A DNA stretch of 64,000 nt from JACVRW01 sp963813495 (GCA_963813495.1 CAWEZC010000005.1:186001-250000), one strand, 5' to 3'. Counted from the first letter of the stretch, positions 34,131-46,499 are shown. Program-made: numbers and translations. Notes: generated by a model not told the origin, from the sequence alone.

Positions 34131-34337
34131 TTGGTACAGCGTCGTGCTACGCGGCGGCCGGCTCCACCGGAACGCCCGTCATCTGCTCGCTGACCTCCTA
34201 TAGCCGCCGTGCGAGCTGCTCGTCGCGCGCGGACGTTGACGGCTGGTCCACTTCTCGCTCAACGCAACCGCCAATTCAATCGCTTCAGCGGCCGCAGGAC
34301 GGGCATACACTCAGAGAGACCGGTTAGGGAGGAGAGC

Positions 34338-37300
34338 GTGAGTGTCCAGGACGCGGACGAGACGCTGATCGAAGAAGTCTGCTCGCGGGTGCGCGAGCAG
34401 CTCGCCGATGACGGCGCGGACGACGCCGAGGCGTTCGTGCGCCAGTTCTACCGCTGGGTCTCGCCGGAGGACATAGCCGAGCGCGACCCGCTCGATCTCT
34501 ACGGCCTGGCGGTCGGTCAGCTCGCCTTCGCGCGCCGGCGCGCCGAGGGTGAGACCAAGGTGCGCGTCTACAACCCGCAGTTCGAGACCCACGGCTGGCA
34601 ATCCACCCACAGCGTCGTGGAGATCGTGACCGACGATAAGCCCTTCCTGATCGACTCGATCAGCATGGAGCTCAACCGGCGCGGCTACGGCGTCCACCTG
34701 ATCATCCATCCGGTGATCGACGTGCGCCGTGACGCCGACGGGACGCTCCGGGACCTTCTCCCCCCTCCGTCGGTCGAAGGATCCGGCGAGGGAGTGCTGG
34801 CGGAGTCGGTGATCCACGCCGAGGTCGATCGCCAGACCGACCCGGGCCTCCTCGACGAGCTGCGCACTCACGTGCTCCGCGTGATCGGCGAGGTAACGGC
34901 GGCGGTCGACGACTGGCCGGCGATGCGCGACCGTGCACTCCGCCTGGCGGCCGAGCTGGCCGCTTCCCCACCCGAGGGCGTCGACGCCGAGGATGCCACC
35001 GAGTCGCGCGCCTTCCTCGAGTGGCTGCAGAACCACAACTTCACCTTCCTCGGCTATCGCGAGTACGAGCTGGCGCGCGAGGAGGGCGAGCTGTGCCTGC
35101 GCGCGCTGCCGGGCTCCGGCCTCGGGATCCTGCGCCAGTCGGATGCCGAGCCCACGTCACGCTCCTTCGACAAGCTCCCGCCCGAGGTACGCGATCTGGC
35201 GCTCGAGCCGCATCTGCTCAACCTCACCAAGGCCAACTCGCGAGCCACGGTGCACCGCCCGGCCTACCTCGACTACGTCGGCATCAAGCGCTTCGACGCC
35301 GACGGCAACGTGGTGGGCGAACGGCGCTTCCTGGGGCTCTACACCCACACCGCGTACGAAGCGCACGTCTCCGAGATCCCGATCTTGCGCCGCAAGTTCG
35401 CCTCGGTGCTCGAGCGGGCGGCCTTCCCGCACGGCAGTCACAACGAGAAGGCACTGGTCGAGGTGCTGGAGGCCCACCCGCGCGACGAGCTGTTCCAGGT
35501 ATCGCCCGACGAGCTGTTCGAAACCGCCATTGGGATCCTGCACCTGGGTGAGCGACAGCGCGTGCGGCTGTTCGTCCGCCGAGACCGGTTCGGGCGCTTC
35601 TTCTCGTGCCTCGTGTTCGTGCCGCGCGACCGCTTCAACACCGAGAACCGGCGCCGCATCGAGGCGATCCTGCGCGACGTGACCGACGCGAAGGCGATCG
35701 ACTACACGACCCGCGTGTCGGAGTCGGTGCTGGTTCGCCTGCACTACATGGCGTACACCGAGCCGGGGCACAACCCGACGGTCGACACTCGGGCGATCGA
35801 GGTCATGCTGGTGGCCGCCACCCGCTCCTGGGCCGACGACTTCGAACAGGCGCTGATCGAGGATCAGGGTGAGGAGCACGGCACGCAGCTGTTTCGGCGC
35901 TACGGCGACGCCTTTCCCACCGCCTACCGGGCCGACTGGGTGGCCCGCTCGGCGATCGCCGACCTGCGCCATCTCGAGGAGCTGCCCGACGGCCGCGGCC
36001 TCGAGATCAGCCTGTACCGCCCGCTGGGGGCGGGGCCGGGTGTGCTGCGGGCGAAGCTCTATCGCTCCGGGCGCCCGCTGGCTCTGTCCGACGTACTGCC
36101 GCTGTTCGAGAACATGGGCGTGAAGGTGGCCGACGAGCGGCCCTATCCCGTCAAGCCACGAGACGGGGAGTCCGCCTGGATCTACGACTTCGGCCTCGTC
36201 TGCCGCGGCGACGGGGATCCCGAAGCGCGCGGCGTGCGCGAAGCGTTCCAGGAGGCTTTCCTGCGCGCCTGGCACGGCGAGGTGGAGAACGACGGCTACA
36301 ACCGCCTCGTCCTCGAGGGCGGCCTGACCTGGCGCGACGTGATCGTGCTGCGCGCCGTGGCCCGCTACCTGCGCCAGACGGGCTCCACCTACAGCGACCG
36401 CTACCTGGAGGAGGTGCTTGTCCGCCACCCGGAGGTGGCCGCATTGCTGCTGGAGCTGTTCCGCGTTCGTTTCGACCCTCAGCGCGCCGGCGGGCGCGCG
36501 GATCCCGAGGGGTCCGACCAGGTGACCCGCCGGATAGAGCAGGCCATCGACGAGGTCGAGAGCCTCGATCAGGACCGCATCCTGCGCCGCTTCCTGAGCG
36601 TGATCTGCGCGATGCTGCGCACCAACTTCTTCCAGCGCGACCGTGAGGACGCGCTGAAGACCTACCTCGCGTTCAAGCTCGACCCTTCCCGCCTGTCCTG
36701 GCTGCCCGAGCCTCGCCCGGCGTTCGAGATCTTCGTGTATTCGCCGCGTACCGAGGGGGTGCACCTGCGCGGCGGCCGGGTGGCCCGCGGCGGGCTGCGC
36801 TGGTCGGATCGCCGCGAGGACTTCCGCACCGAGGTCCTCGGTCTGATGAAGGCGCAGATGGTCAAGAACGCGGTGATCGTCCCCGTCGGCGCCAAGGGAG
36901 GCTTCGTCGTCAAGCGCCCGCCCGAGGGCGGCGACCGCGAGGAGCTGCTCGCCGAGGTGGAGGCCTGCTACCGCACCTTCATCCGCGCACTACTCGACCT
37001 GACGGACAACATCGTGGACGGCGAGACCGTAGGTCCACCCGGAGTCGTGCGCTACGACGAGAACGATCCGTACCTGGTGGTGGCCGCCGACAAGGGCACC
37101 GCGACCTTCTCCGACATGGCCAACTCGGTGGCGGCCGAATACGACTTCTGGATGGGCGACGCCTTCGCCTCGGGCGGCTCCTCGGGCTACGACCACAAGC
37201 GCATGGGCATCACCGCCGCCGGCGCATGGGAGTCGGTCAAGCGCCACTTCCGCGAGCTGGGCCACAACGTGAGCGCCGAGCCGTTCAGCGCCATCGGAAT

Positions 37301-39188
37301 CGGCGACATGTCGGGGGACGTGTTCGGCAATGGCATGCTCCTCTCACGCCAGATCCGACTCGTGGCGGCGTTCAACCACCGCGAGATCTTCCTGGATCCG
37401 GAGCCCGATCCCGAGGCGAGCTGGCACGAGCGCAGGCGCCTGTTCGAGCTGCCGCGCTCGTCCTGGACCGACTACGACCCGGAGCTGATCTCGCCCGGCG
37501 GCGGTGTCTGGCCGCGCACGGCCAAGTCGATCGAGCTCTCCGAGGCGGCCCGGGCCGTGCTGGCAACCGAGGACCGCAGCCTCTCCCCCAACGAGCTCAT
37601 CCGCGTGCTGCTGCGCACTCCGGTGGACCTGCTCTGGAACGGCGGCATCGGCACCTACGTCAAGGCATCTGATGAGACGCACGCCGACGCGGGTGACAAG
37701 GCCAATGACGCCGTGCGCATCGACGCCGCCGACCTGGGCGCCCGTGTCGTCGGTGAGGGCGGCAACCTCGGCTTCACGCAGCCGGCCCGCATCGAGTACG
37801 CCCTGGGCGGCGGGCGCATCAATACCGACGCCATCGACAACTCGGCCGGCGTGGACTGCTCCGACCGCGAGGTGAACATCAAGATTTTGCTCGACGCCGT
37901 GGTGGCGGCCGGTGACATGACCGTCAAGCAGCGCAACGAGCTGCTTGCCCAGATGACCGAGACCGTGGCCGACCTCGTGCTGAAGGACAACTACGAGCAG
38001 GCTGAGACGCTCAGCCTGGCCGAGGCGCAGGCCTCCTCGATGCTCGAGGTGCATCAGCGCTTCATCCGCGCGCTCGAGGCCGCGGCAAAGCTCGACCGCG
38101 AGCTCGAGGCGCTTCCGAATGAGGAGGACCTCGCCGATCGCGCCCGGGAGCACGGCGGGCTGACCCGGCCCGAGCTGGCCGTGCTGCTCGCCTATTCGAA
38201 GGTCTTCCTGTACGCCGCCCTGCTCGACTCCGACGTCCCCGAGGATCCGCACCTCTCCGCGGAGCTGGCGCGCTACTTCCCGCCGCCGCTGCCCGACCGG
38301 CACGCCGAGGTCATGCGCTCGCATCGCCTGGGACGCGAGATCGTGGCCACGCAGGTGGTCAACAACATGCTGCACGGCGGCGGCACCACGTTCGCTTTCC
38401 GGCTGCACGAGGAGACGGGCGCCCCGGCCTCGGAGATCGCGCGTGCCTACGCCGTGTCGCGCGAGGTGTTCGGCATGCGCCCGCAGTGGGCGGCCATCGA
38501 AGCGCTCGACAACGAGGTCAAGGCGTCGGTGCAGATCGAGATGCTGCTCGAGGGACGGCGGCTGATCGAGCGCGGCTCGCGCTGGCTGCTGCGCAATCGG
38601 CGCGCCCCGATGGACATCGCCTCCACGGTCGAGCATTTCACCCCCGGCGCCACCGTGCTCACGGAGGCGATCTCCAGGCTGCTCGACCCGGCCGACGTCG
38701 AGCCGCTGGCCCGCCACGTGGATGAGCTGCGCTCGGCCGGGGTGCCGGACGACCTGGCCATGCGCGTGGCCGGGCTGTCGACGATGTACGCCACCTTCGA
38801 CGTGGTCGAGGTGGGGGACGAGAGCGGCCTGGACGTGGAGGCCGTGGCGGCCGTCCACTTCCGCCTGGGCAGCCGCCTGCACCTGCATTGGCTGCGTGAC
38901 CGCATTGTCGGTCTCTCGCGCGAGGATCGCTGGAAGGCGATGGCGCGGGCCGCGCTGCGAGACGACCTCTACTCGATCCACCGCCAGCTCACCGCAGAGG
39001 TGCTGCAGAACGGCCCGCGCCTGGCCGCCCCAGCGGAGCGCGTTGACGGCTGGATGGCCGAGCAGCCGCCGGCTGAGCGCTGTCTGGCCACGCTGGCCGA
39101 CATCCGCGCCGGCCGGACGTTCGACCTCACCACGCTGTCGGTGGCCGTACGGGCGGTGCGCAATCTCGTCGGGGCGCCGCGAGGCTGA
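34338..39188 (+). CDS. gdh: NAD-specific glutamate dehydrogenase, 180-kDa type
   Basis: A 1616-residue L-glutamate to 2-oxoglutarate oxidoreductase of the large NAD-dependent class. The ACT-like N-terminal regulatory part (residues to about 450) carries KPFLIDSISMELNRRGYGVH. The dehydrogenase core includes GGLRWSDRREDFRTEVLGLMKAQMVKNAVIVPVGAKGGFVVKR and PVDLLWNGGIGTYVK. The helical C-terminal domain is complete. The start GTG at 34338 is chosen for the strong GGGAGGAGAG ribosome binding site; the frame upstream is open to 34209 but has no family residues. It diverges from the fdh operon across a 242-base gap. The enzyme is catabolic, feeding amino-acid carbon into the TCA cycle. Confidence 0.95.
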   Translation: MSVQDADETLIEEVCSRVREQLADDGADDAEAFVRQFYRWVSPEDIAERDPLDLYGLAVGQLAFARRRAEGETKVRVYNPQFETHGWQSTHSVVEIVTDDKPFLIDSISMELNRRGYGVHLIIHPVIDVRRDADGTLRDLLPPPSVEGSGEGVLAESVIHAEVDRQTDPGLLDELRTHVLRVIGEVTAAVDDWPAMRDRALRLAAELAASPPEGVDAEDATESRAFLEWLQNHNFTFLGYREYELAREEGELCLRALPGSGLGILRQSDAEPTSRSFDKLPPEVRDLALEPHLLNLTKANSRATVHRPAYLDYVGIKRFDADGNVVGERRFLGLYTHTAYEAHVSEIPILRRKFASVLERAAFPHGSHNEKALVEVLEAHPRDELFQVSPDELFETAIGILHLGERQRVRLFVRRDRFGRFFSCLVFVPRDRFNTENRRRIEAILRDVTDAKAIDYTTRVSESVLVRLHYMAYTEPGHNPTVDTRAIEVMLVAATRSWADDFEQALIEDQGEEHGTQLFRRYGDAFPTAYRADWVARSAIADLRHLEELPDGRGLEISLYRPLGAGPGVLRAKLYRSGRPLALSDVLPLFENMGVKVADERPYPVKPRDGESAWIYDFGLVCRGDGDPEARGVREAFQEAFLRAWHGEVENDGYNRLVLEGGLTWRDVIVLRAVARYLRQTGSTYSDRYLEEVLVRHPEVAALLLELFRVRFDPQRAGGRADPEGSDQVTRRIEQAIDEVESLDQDRILRRFLSVICAMLRTNFFQRDREDALKTYLAFKLDPSRLSWLPEPRPAFEIFVYSPRTEGVHLRGGRVARGGLRWSDRREDFRTEVLGLMKAQMVKNAVIVPVGAKGGFVVKRPPEGGDREELLAEVEACYRTFIRALLDLTDNIVDGETVGPPGVVRYDENDPYLVVAADKGTATFSDMANSVAAEYDFWMGDAFASGGSSGYDHKRMGITAAGAWESVKRHFRELGHNVSAEPFSAIGIGDMSGDVFGNGMLLSRQIRLVAAFNHREIFLDPEPDPEASWHERRRLFELPRSSWTDYDPELISPGGGVWPRTAKSIELSEAARAVLATEDRSLSPNELIRVLLRTPVDLLWNGGIGTYVKASDETHADAGDKANDAVRIDAADLGARVVGEGGNLGFTQPARIEYALGGGRINTDAIDNSAGVDCSDREVNIKILLDAVVAAGDMTVKQRNELLAQMTETVADLVLKDNYEQAETLSLAEAQASSMLEVHQRFIRALEAAAKLDRELEALPNEEDLADRAREHGGLTRPELAVLLAYSKVFLYAALLDSDVPEDPHLSAELARYFPPPLPDRHAEVMRSHRLGREIVATQVVNNMLHGGGTTFAFRLHEETGAPASEIARAYAVSREVFGMRPQWAAIEALDNEVKASVQIEMLLEGRRLIERGSRWLLRNRRAPMDIASTVEHFTPGATVLTEAISRLLDPADVEPLARHVDELRSAGVPDDLAMRVAGLSTMYATFDVVEVGDESGLDVEAVAAVHFRLGSRLHLHWLRDRIVGLSREDRWKAMARAALRDDLYSIHRQLTAEVLQNGPRLAAPAERVDGWMAEQPPAERCLATLADIRAGRTFDLTTLSVAVRAVRNLVGAPRG

Positions 39189-39196
39189 CGGGGAGG

Positions 39197-39277
39197 ACAT
39201 CGTGCGCATCCGGCAGAGCCGGATGCTTCGCCTGACGACGGAACATCGTGCGCATCCGGCAGAGCCGGATGCTTCGC
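39197..39277 (+). repeat. Two tandem 35-bp units each carrying a 9-bp-stem hairpin
   Basis: The unit from ACATCGTGC to GCTTCGC occurs at 39197-39231 and 39243-39277, 46 bases apart. Each holds GCATCCGGC-AGA-GCCGGATGC, a perfect stem (39206-39226 and the second copy). It lies 8 bases after the gdh stop and could be a double terminator or a REP-like repeat. A 12-base inverted match (CGGATGCGCACG) is at 39708-39719. The second unit ends at the stop codon of the truncated gene that follows. Confidence 0.8.
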
Positions 39278-39615
39278 TACAACAGGCGCCAGGCGGCGCA
39301 GTCGATGACCTCGTCGACCTGTTCGACGAGCTCGGTGCGCCGGCTCTGGTTCAGCCCCAGACCGGGGATCGTGAGCTCTGCGGCGAGCGGCACCACGCGG
39401 TCGGCATAGGCGTCCGGGTCTCCCACCAGCGAGGACAAGGTCGCGCGTACACGCGCAACGGCCTCGGCCTCGCTTCCCGCCCGCACCGGCGCCCACACTC
39501 GGCGATCGGTGTCCTCTAGAAGCCGCGCCAGCAGCTCCATGCCGAGGAACCCGGTCGAACCGGTGAGGAGGAGGTCGCCCCGAGAGCGGGCGCCGGTGTT
39601 GGAGGGGAGGAGCAT
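39277..39615 (-). pseudogene. Truncated NAD-dependent epimerase / thioester-reductase-like gene
   Basis: 112 codons from an ATG at 39615. They contain the Rossmann opening LLLTGSTGFLGMELLARLLED, the RAGSEAEAVARVRATL stretch seen in carboxylic-acid reductase-type SDR domains, and VDEVIDCAA, where the family continues for another 150-250 residues. Here it reads WRLL and stops at 39277-39279, exactly where the second hairpin unit ends. The active-site YxxxK is absent. It is a 5' fragment of a lost gene, cut at the repeat. Confidence 0.75.
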
Positions 39616-39729
39616 CCGGCCTTCAGGTTGGCGGGCGAGGGGCCGGCTTTCTTTGGACGCCTGTCGGAAATCGCCCGGCCGCGACTAGACCGAAGGTCGA
39701 GTTAGCGCGGATGCGCACGAGAGTCTCTC

Positions 39730-40497
39730 CTAGTCGATCAGCCGGGCCGTCATTCGCGACACGGCCACCCGCCATAGCGCGACGGCGAACACCACCAGCG
39801 CGCCGACGCGCAGGAGGTCGGTGGCCTCGAACCCGAAGCAGGCATGACGCACGAGCTCCACCAGCTGGTGCAGCGGATTGAACTGAGCGGCGACCTGGAC
39901 GCCCTGGGGGAGCTCGTCGATCGGGAAGAACGTGCCCGCTACCAGGAACAGCGGTGTGATCACCAGGGTGGTGACGTAGTTGAACTGGTCGATCTTGGAC
40001 ACGCTGCCGGCCACGGCGATGCCGAAGGCGGCGAAGCCGAGCGCGGTGAAGAAGGCGAAGAAGGGCACGAGCAGCATCCCCGGCGTGGGGTCGAGCCCGA
40101 ACAGCATGGACACGAGCAGGGGAAAGCAGCCGTAGAAGCCGGAGCGGATGCCGATCCACAGCATCTCGGCGGTCACCAGCTCCTCGACGTCCACCGGCGC
40201 GGCCAGGATCGCGTCGTAGGTGCGCTGGAAGCGCTCCTTGACGAAGGTCCCGAACATCGCCGGCAGGGCGCTCGAGAAGATCACTGCGGTAGCCACCATG
40301 CCGGTGCCCACGAACTCCACGTAGTCGAGGCCGTCCACCCGGTCGACCACCGTGGCCCCGAGCCCGAGCCCGAAGGCGAGCAGGTAGACCACCGGCTCGA
40401 GCAGGCTGGAGAAGGTGGTGGCCTTCCAGAAGGTGCGGAAGTTGGCGACCTCGCGGCTCATCACGCCGCCGATGGCAGCGGGCTCCAAGCGCCTCAT
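39730..40497 (-). CDS. ABC-2 type transporter permease
   Basis: A 255-residue permease with six hydrophobic helices of the ABC-2/NodJ type (SLLEPVVYLLAFGLGLG, FFAFFTALGFAAFGIAVAG, LFLVAGTFFPI). It pairs with the ATPase gene 40 bases upstream on the same strand, forming an exporter for a drug, lipid or polysaccharide. The sequence gives no substrate clue. The proline-rich periplasmic loop VDGLDYVEFVGTG is usual for the family. Confidence 0.92.
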   Translation of the reverse strand: MRRLEPAAIGGVMSREVANFRTFWKATTFSSLLEPVVYLLAFGLGLGATVVDRVDGLDYVEFVGTGMVATAVIFSSALPAMFGTFVKERFQRTYDAILAAPVDVEELVTAEMLWIGIRSGFYGCFPLLVSMLFGLDPTPGMLLVPFFAFFTALGFAAFGIAVAGSVSKIDQFNYVTTLVITPLFLVAGTFFPIDELPQGVQVAAQFNPLHQLVELVRHACFGFEATDLLRVGALVVFAVALWRVAVSRMTARLID

Positions 40498-40537
40498 CGC
40501 GGGAGCACCCCGGCTCGGCCGGGTGCAACCGAGGCTC

Positions 40538-41428
40538 TCACTCCGCCTCCTCCCCGGTGAGCAGCACGAACACGTCCTCCAGCGACGCCGCGCGGATCAC
40601 GGCGTCGTCGGGAATGGCTCCGTTCTGTGCTCGCTCCGCGCCCATGATGGCCACGGCGGGGCCGGCGGGGCGCACGAGCAGGTTCTGGGCCTGCGCGGCC
40701 TCGCGCACCTCGGCCAGGCGCGCGGGCGGGCCGTAGACCTCGGCGGTCTCGCGACCGGCGTGCTTGGCGATCAGGTCGGCCGGCCGGCCGCGGTCGAGGA
40801 CCCGGCCCTCGGCCATCACGGCCACCTCGTCGGCCAGCCGCTGGGCCTCCTCGATGTAGTGCGTGGACATCAGGATGGTGGCACCCTCGGAACGCAGGCT
40901 GTCGATCAGCGACCACAGCTCCGTGCGGATCTGCGGGTCGAGGCCCACGGTGGGCTCGTCGAGCAGCAGCAGCCGCGGCTGGTGCACCAGCCCGCGCGCC
41001 AGCAACAGGCGCCGGCGCATGCCGCCGGACAGCTTGTCGACGGCGTCCTTGCGGCGGTCGGTCAGGCGAGCGAGGGCCAGCCCGCGGTCCACGGCCTCGC
41101 GGACGTTGGGCACGCGGTAGAGCCGGGCGAACACGGCGAGGTTGTCCTCCACCGTCACGTCCACGTCGAGGTTGTCCAGCTGGGGCACGACTCCCATCTC
41201 CGCGCGTGCCTCCTTCGACTCCTCCGGCAGCACGCGGCCGAGCACGCGGATCGACCCCTCGTCGGCCAGCGCCTGGCCGGTGAGCATGCGCATGGTGGTG
41301 GACTTCCCCGCCCCGTTGGGCCCGAGCAGACCAAGGCAGGTGCCCTCGGGCACATCGAGGTCGAGACCGTTCACGGCGGTGATCTCGCCGAAGCGCTTGA
41401 CGACGCCCTTGAGCTCGATTGCTGCCAT
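40538..41428 (-). CDS. ABC transporter ATP-binding protein
   Basis: The 296-residue ATPase of the exporter: Walker A GPNGAGKSTT near residue 40, Q-loop, signature LSGGMRRRL, Walker B LLLLDEPTVGLDPQ, and an H-loop STHY. A DrrA/CcmA-like C-terminal extension follows. MAAIELKG at 41428 is taken as start. TAGTCT lies 7 nt upstream, and a longer open frame to 41446 lacks support. Confidence 0.93.
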   Translation of the reverse strand: MAAIELKGVVKRFGEITAVNGLDLDVPEGTCLGLLGPNGAGKSTTMRMLTGQALADEGSIRVLGRVLPEESKEARAEMGVVPQLDNLDVDVTVEDNLAVFARLYRVPNVREAVDRGLALARLTDRRKDAVDKLSGGMRRRLLLARGLVHQPRLLLLDEPTVGLDPQIRTELWSLIDSLRSEGATILMSTHYIEEAQRLADEVAVMAEGRVLDRGRPADLIAKHAGRETAEVYGPPARLAEVREAAQAQNLLVRPAGPAVAIMGAERAQNGAIPDDAVIRAASLEDVFVLLTGEEAE

Positions 41429-41435
41429 CCACCCG

Positions 41436-41441
41436 AGACTA
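41436..41441 (-). promoter_or_regulatory. TAGTCT -10 box of the ABC exporter
   Basis: TANNNT hexamer 7 nt before the ATG at 41428, with no Shine-Dalgarno. Confidence 0.35.
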
Positions 41442-41468
41442 CGCACCGGGGCGTGTCATGCCGCGCGC

Positions 41469-42408
41469 TCAGCCCACCGGCTCGCGCTCCGTCTTGGCCC
41501 AGTCGCGCCGCTCGGTCAGCTGGCGGGCCGCCGAGCGCAAAAGCACCGGCCACAGCAGCCAGGAGTAGACCGCGTACAGGTGGGCGACGGCCAGGCCACG
41601 CGCCACCCCGGGCGCCCCCTGAGGCGCACCGCGGGCGGCACAACCCAAGAGCACTCCGCCGAAGCCGAGCACGTAGAAGAACACGAGCTGCCACCACGGA
41701 CCGGTGTCCCAGAACGACGCCACGTCGAGGACGGCGAGGAGCACGGCGGCCACCAGCGCCCCGCCCACGATCGCCTGCCAGAGCGGCATGAACAGGTAGG
41801 CGATCTGCTCGGCCCGGGCCGGCAGCGGGGCGCGCGCCCCGCGGATCGCGCCCACCAGCCCGAGGGCCTGGAGGTTGCCCTGGGACCAGCGCGTCCGCTG
41901 GCGGAACAGCCGCCCCAGGTTGGGCAGCCCCTGCTGCTCGATCGACGGCACGCAGCTCCTGGCGCCCGAGCCAGCCGGCGCCGATCAGGCGCAGCCCCAG
42001 GTCCTGGTCCTCGGTGAGCCGGTCGCGCCACGGACCGCGGTGGTCGGCCACGTCGTCGAGCGCCGAGAGCCGGTTGAACTGGCCGTTGCCGCCCATCCCC
42101 GCCGTGCCCCAGCCCGTGCGCCCGGCCTGGTAGAGGAAGCCGTAGACCGAGAACTCGATGTCCTGCATCCAGGTGAGCAAGCGTCTGCGGTTGTAGATGC
42201 GCACCAGCGCCTGCACCCCGCCCACTCGCGGGTCGCTGAAGTGCGCCGCCACGAAACGCGGCGCGTCGGCCCGAAGGCGGCCGTCGGCGTCGACGATCGA
42301 CACGATCACCGAGCCGCGGTCGGACACCGCCTCGCCCAGCAGGTCGTCCAGCGCCCGGTAGGCGGCGTCGAGCCGGCCGTGGGCATCTGCCCGCCGTGAT
42401 CGCCGTAG
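41469..42408 (-). pseudogene. Broken family 2 glycosyltransferase
   Basis: Two minus-strand frames together give the middle and end of a membrane GT2 (cellulose or hyaluronan synthase type). The first part reads GRLDAAYRALDDLL, VSIVDADGRL (DxD-like), GGVQALVRIYNRRRLLTWMQDIEF and TEDQDLGLRLIGAGW. After one extra base near 41960 the frame shifts and continues PSIEQQGLPNLGRLFRQRTRWSQGN (Q/RxxRW) and three membrane helices. The N-terminal third, with the first catalytic Asp, is missing, because the frame runs into wecB at about 42400. It is non-functional as it stands. Confidence 0.7.
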
Positions 42409-42692
42409 GCGTCCACGCAGAACTCGCCGAAGCGAGCGATCACGTTCGCCACCCGGGCGTTCAGGCTCGGGTAGCGGCTGTCCACCTCGAGGTGGTGGTC
42501 GGGGACGATGCCGGCCATGGCCATGATCTCGTCGACCATCAGCTCGTGCTGGCCGGTCGAGATCACGACCGGCTCGAATACATCGCTGTCCCGCAGGCAG
42601 CGGATGATCGGCACGAGCTTGATCGCTTCGGGACGAGTGCCGGCTACCACCAGCACCGGGAATCGTGGCTTTTCGGCTTCCTGTGCCCCCAT
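42306..42692 (-). pseudogene. UDP-GlcNAc 2-epimerase N-terminal fragment fused to GT2 remnant
   Basis: From ATG 42692 the first 40 residues are clear WecB/MnaA: FPVLVVAGTRPEAIKLVPII, then VVISTGQHELMVDEIM. By about residue 95 the match ends, and the downstream DNA reads as glycosyltransferase in another frame. A deletion of most of wecB and the start of the GT2 gene, joining near 42395-42415, explains both. The active-site residues are gone. TAGCTT 10 nt upstream remains as a promoter relic. Confidence 0.7.
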
Positions 42693-42702
42693 TTGAGTGC
42701 TG

Positions 42703-42708
42703 AAGCTA
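42703..42708 (-). promoter_or_regulatory. TAGCTT -10 box of the wecB fragment
   Basis: TANNNT hexamer 10 nt before the ATG at 42692. Confidence 0.3.
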
Positions 42709-42865
42709 ACTCGTGCGTCGGCGGTCTTCGCTCACCTGGGCGCCGGCGCGTTGCCAGCGGGGCGAAAGCCGGCTGCAGAAGTTTGGACACCTGGATAAAC
42801 GCACTTGGCCAGCCTGTGGATAGCTTTCCCCGGGCCCGGACCCACCCAGGAGGATCGTTCACGAC

Positions 42866-45005
<2,140 letters not shown>

Positions 45006-45013
<8 letters not shown>

Positions 45014-46499
45014 CGGGGCGCTGAAATCGCGTGAGCGCGGTGAAGGCCGGCGCGAGCTGGTCGCAGAGGGCGGCGAACACGGGCAGTAGCTCGTGGTACA
45101 CGGCCACGGCCGCGGCGTCCGGCACAACCTCGTCGTCGATGCGCAGGAGGTCGGCCGCCACGGCAAACGAGTCGATCATCCCGAGCGCCTCCATGCCGAG
45201 CAGCGCGGCGCCGAAGGCGGACCCCTCGTGGCTGGCCGGGAAGCCGACCGTCATGCCCAGCGTCTCGGCCAGCATCTGCTTCCACAGCTCGCTGCGGGCA
45301 AAGCCGCCGGTGGCGCGGACCTCGGTCACCGCGTGGCCGGAATCGCGCACGGAGGCGAGCACCAACGCGAGCTGCTGGCACACCCCCTCGATCGCGGCCC
45401 GGACCAGATGCCCACGCCCGTGGTCGCGCGTGAGCCCCACGTAGGCGCCGCCCGGCAGAGCATTCCAATCCGGCGCTCGCTCACCGAGGAGGTAGGGCAA
45501 CATCACGAGGCCCTGGCTGCCCGCCGGCACCTCGGCGGCGAGCGCCAGCAGCTCCTCCTCGGGGTGCTCGCCCAGGTCCGGGGCCAGAGCGTCGCCGGCC
45601 CACTGGAGCACCACGCCGCCGTTGTTGATCGCGCCGCCCGTGACCCAGCGTTCCGGAGTGAGCGCGTAACAGAAGACGCGACCGGCGGGGTCCACCACCG
45701 GGCGCTCGACCACCACACGCAGTGCGCCGCTGGTGCCGATCGAGCACGCGGCGACGCCCGGCTGCACCGCACCCACGCCGAGGTTGGCCAGCGGGCCGTC
45801 GCCCGCTCCCGCCACCACCGGGGTGCCGGCGTCGATCCCGGGAATCGACTCAGTCAGCGCGAAGGTCTGCTTGGCCGGCACGAGCGGGCAGAGCCGGCCG
45901 GCGTCGATCCCGGCGAGCTCGAGCGCCTGGCCGTCCCAGTCGAGGCGGTCCAGGTTCAGGAGACCCGTGCCCGAGGCACAGGAATGGTCGATCGCCCACT
46001 CCCCGGTCAGCCGCGCCAGGACCAGCTCCTTGATGCCCACCCAGCGGCTTGCCGCCGCGAAGGTCTCCGGCTCGCGCTCCCGAAACCAGACCAGCTTGGC
46101 CAGCGGCGCCATCGGATGCAGCGGAGTCCCGGTGCGCCCGTGGAGCTCTGGATGGTCGCGCTTGAGCCGCTCGGCCTGCTCGCGGGCGCGCGTGTCGGCC
46201 CAGGTCAGCAGCGCGGTGAGCGGCCGCTCGCGCTCGTCCAGAGCCACCAGTGAATGCAGCGCGGAGCTGAGCGACAGTCCGGCGATCCGCGCGCCCCGGG
46301 CAGCGGCCTCGCCGGCGGCCGCTCGGATGGCCTCGAGCGCCCCGTCCACCACCTGCGCCGGATTCTGCACCGCCTGGCCCGGATTGGACGAGTCCAGCGG
46401 ATAGCCGGCCTCCGCGTTTCCCCGCTCCTCGCCGGCCGCGTCGAAGGCGACCGCCTTGGCGCTGGTGGTCCCGACGTCGACGCCGATCACCACGTCCAT
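45006..46499 (-). CDS. FGGY-family carbohydrate kinase (gluconokinase-like)
   Basis: A 497-residue sugar kinase. The N-terminal phosphate loop is VIGVDVGTTSAKAVAFD, and the FGGY motifs appear as SLSSALHSLVALD, AGAGDGPLANLGVGA and ATGGFARSELWKQMLAETLG. Sequence flavour is that of gluconate kinases (GntK type), phosphorylating gluconate with ATP for the pentose phosphate pathway, but xylulose or another sugar is possible. No transporter or regulator lies nearby. Confidence 0.9.

Noticed and set aside
34236..34264. TTGACG with TCAACG 17 bases on as the gdh promoter
   Set aside because: The second hexamer is a poor -10, and a better-placed CATACA exists nearer the gene. Neither is convincing enough to annotate.
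39206..39620. GCATCCGGC as a dispersed element at 39206, 39252 and 39612
   Set aside because: The 9-mer also occurs in coding sequence near 8080 and 52073, so it is not specific. Only the full 35-bp unit is.
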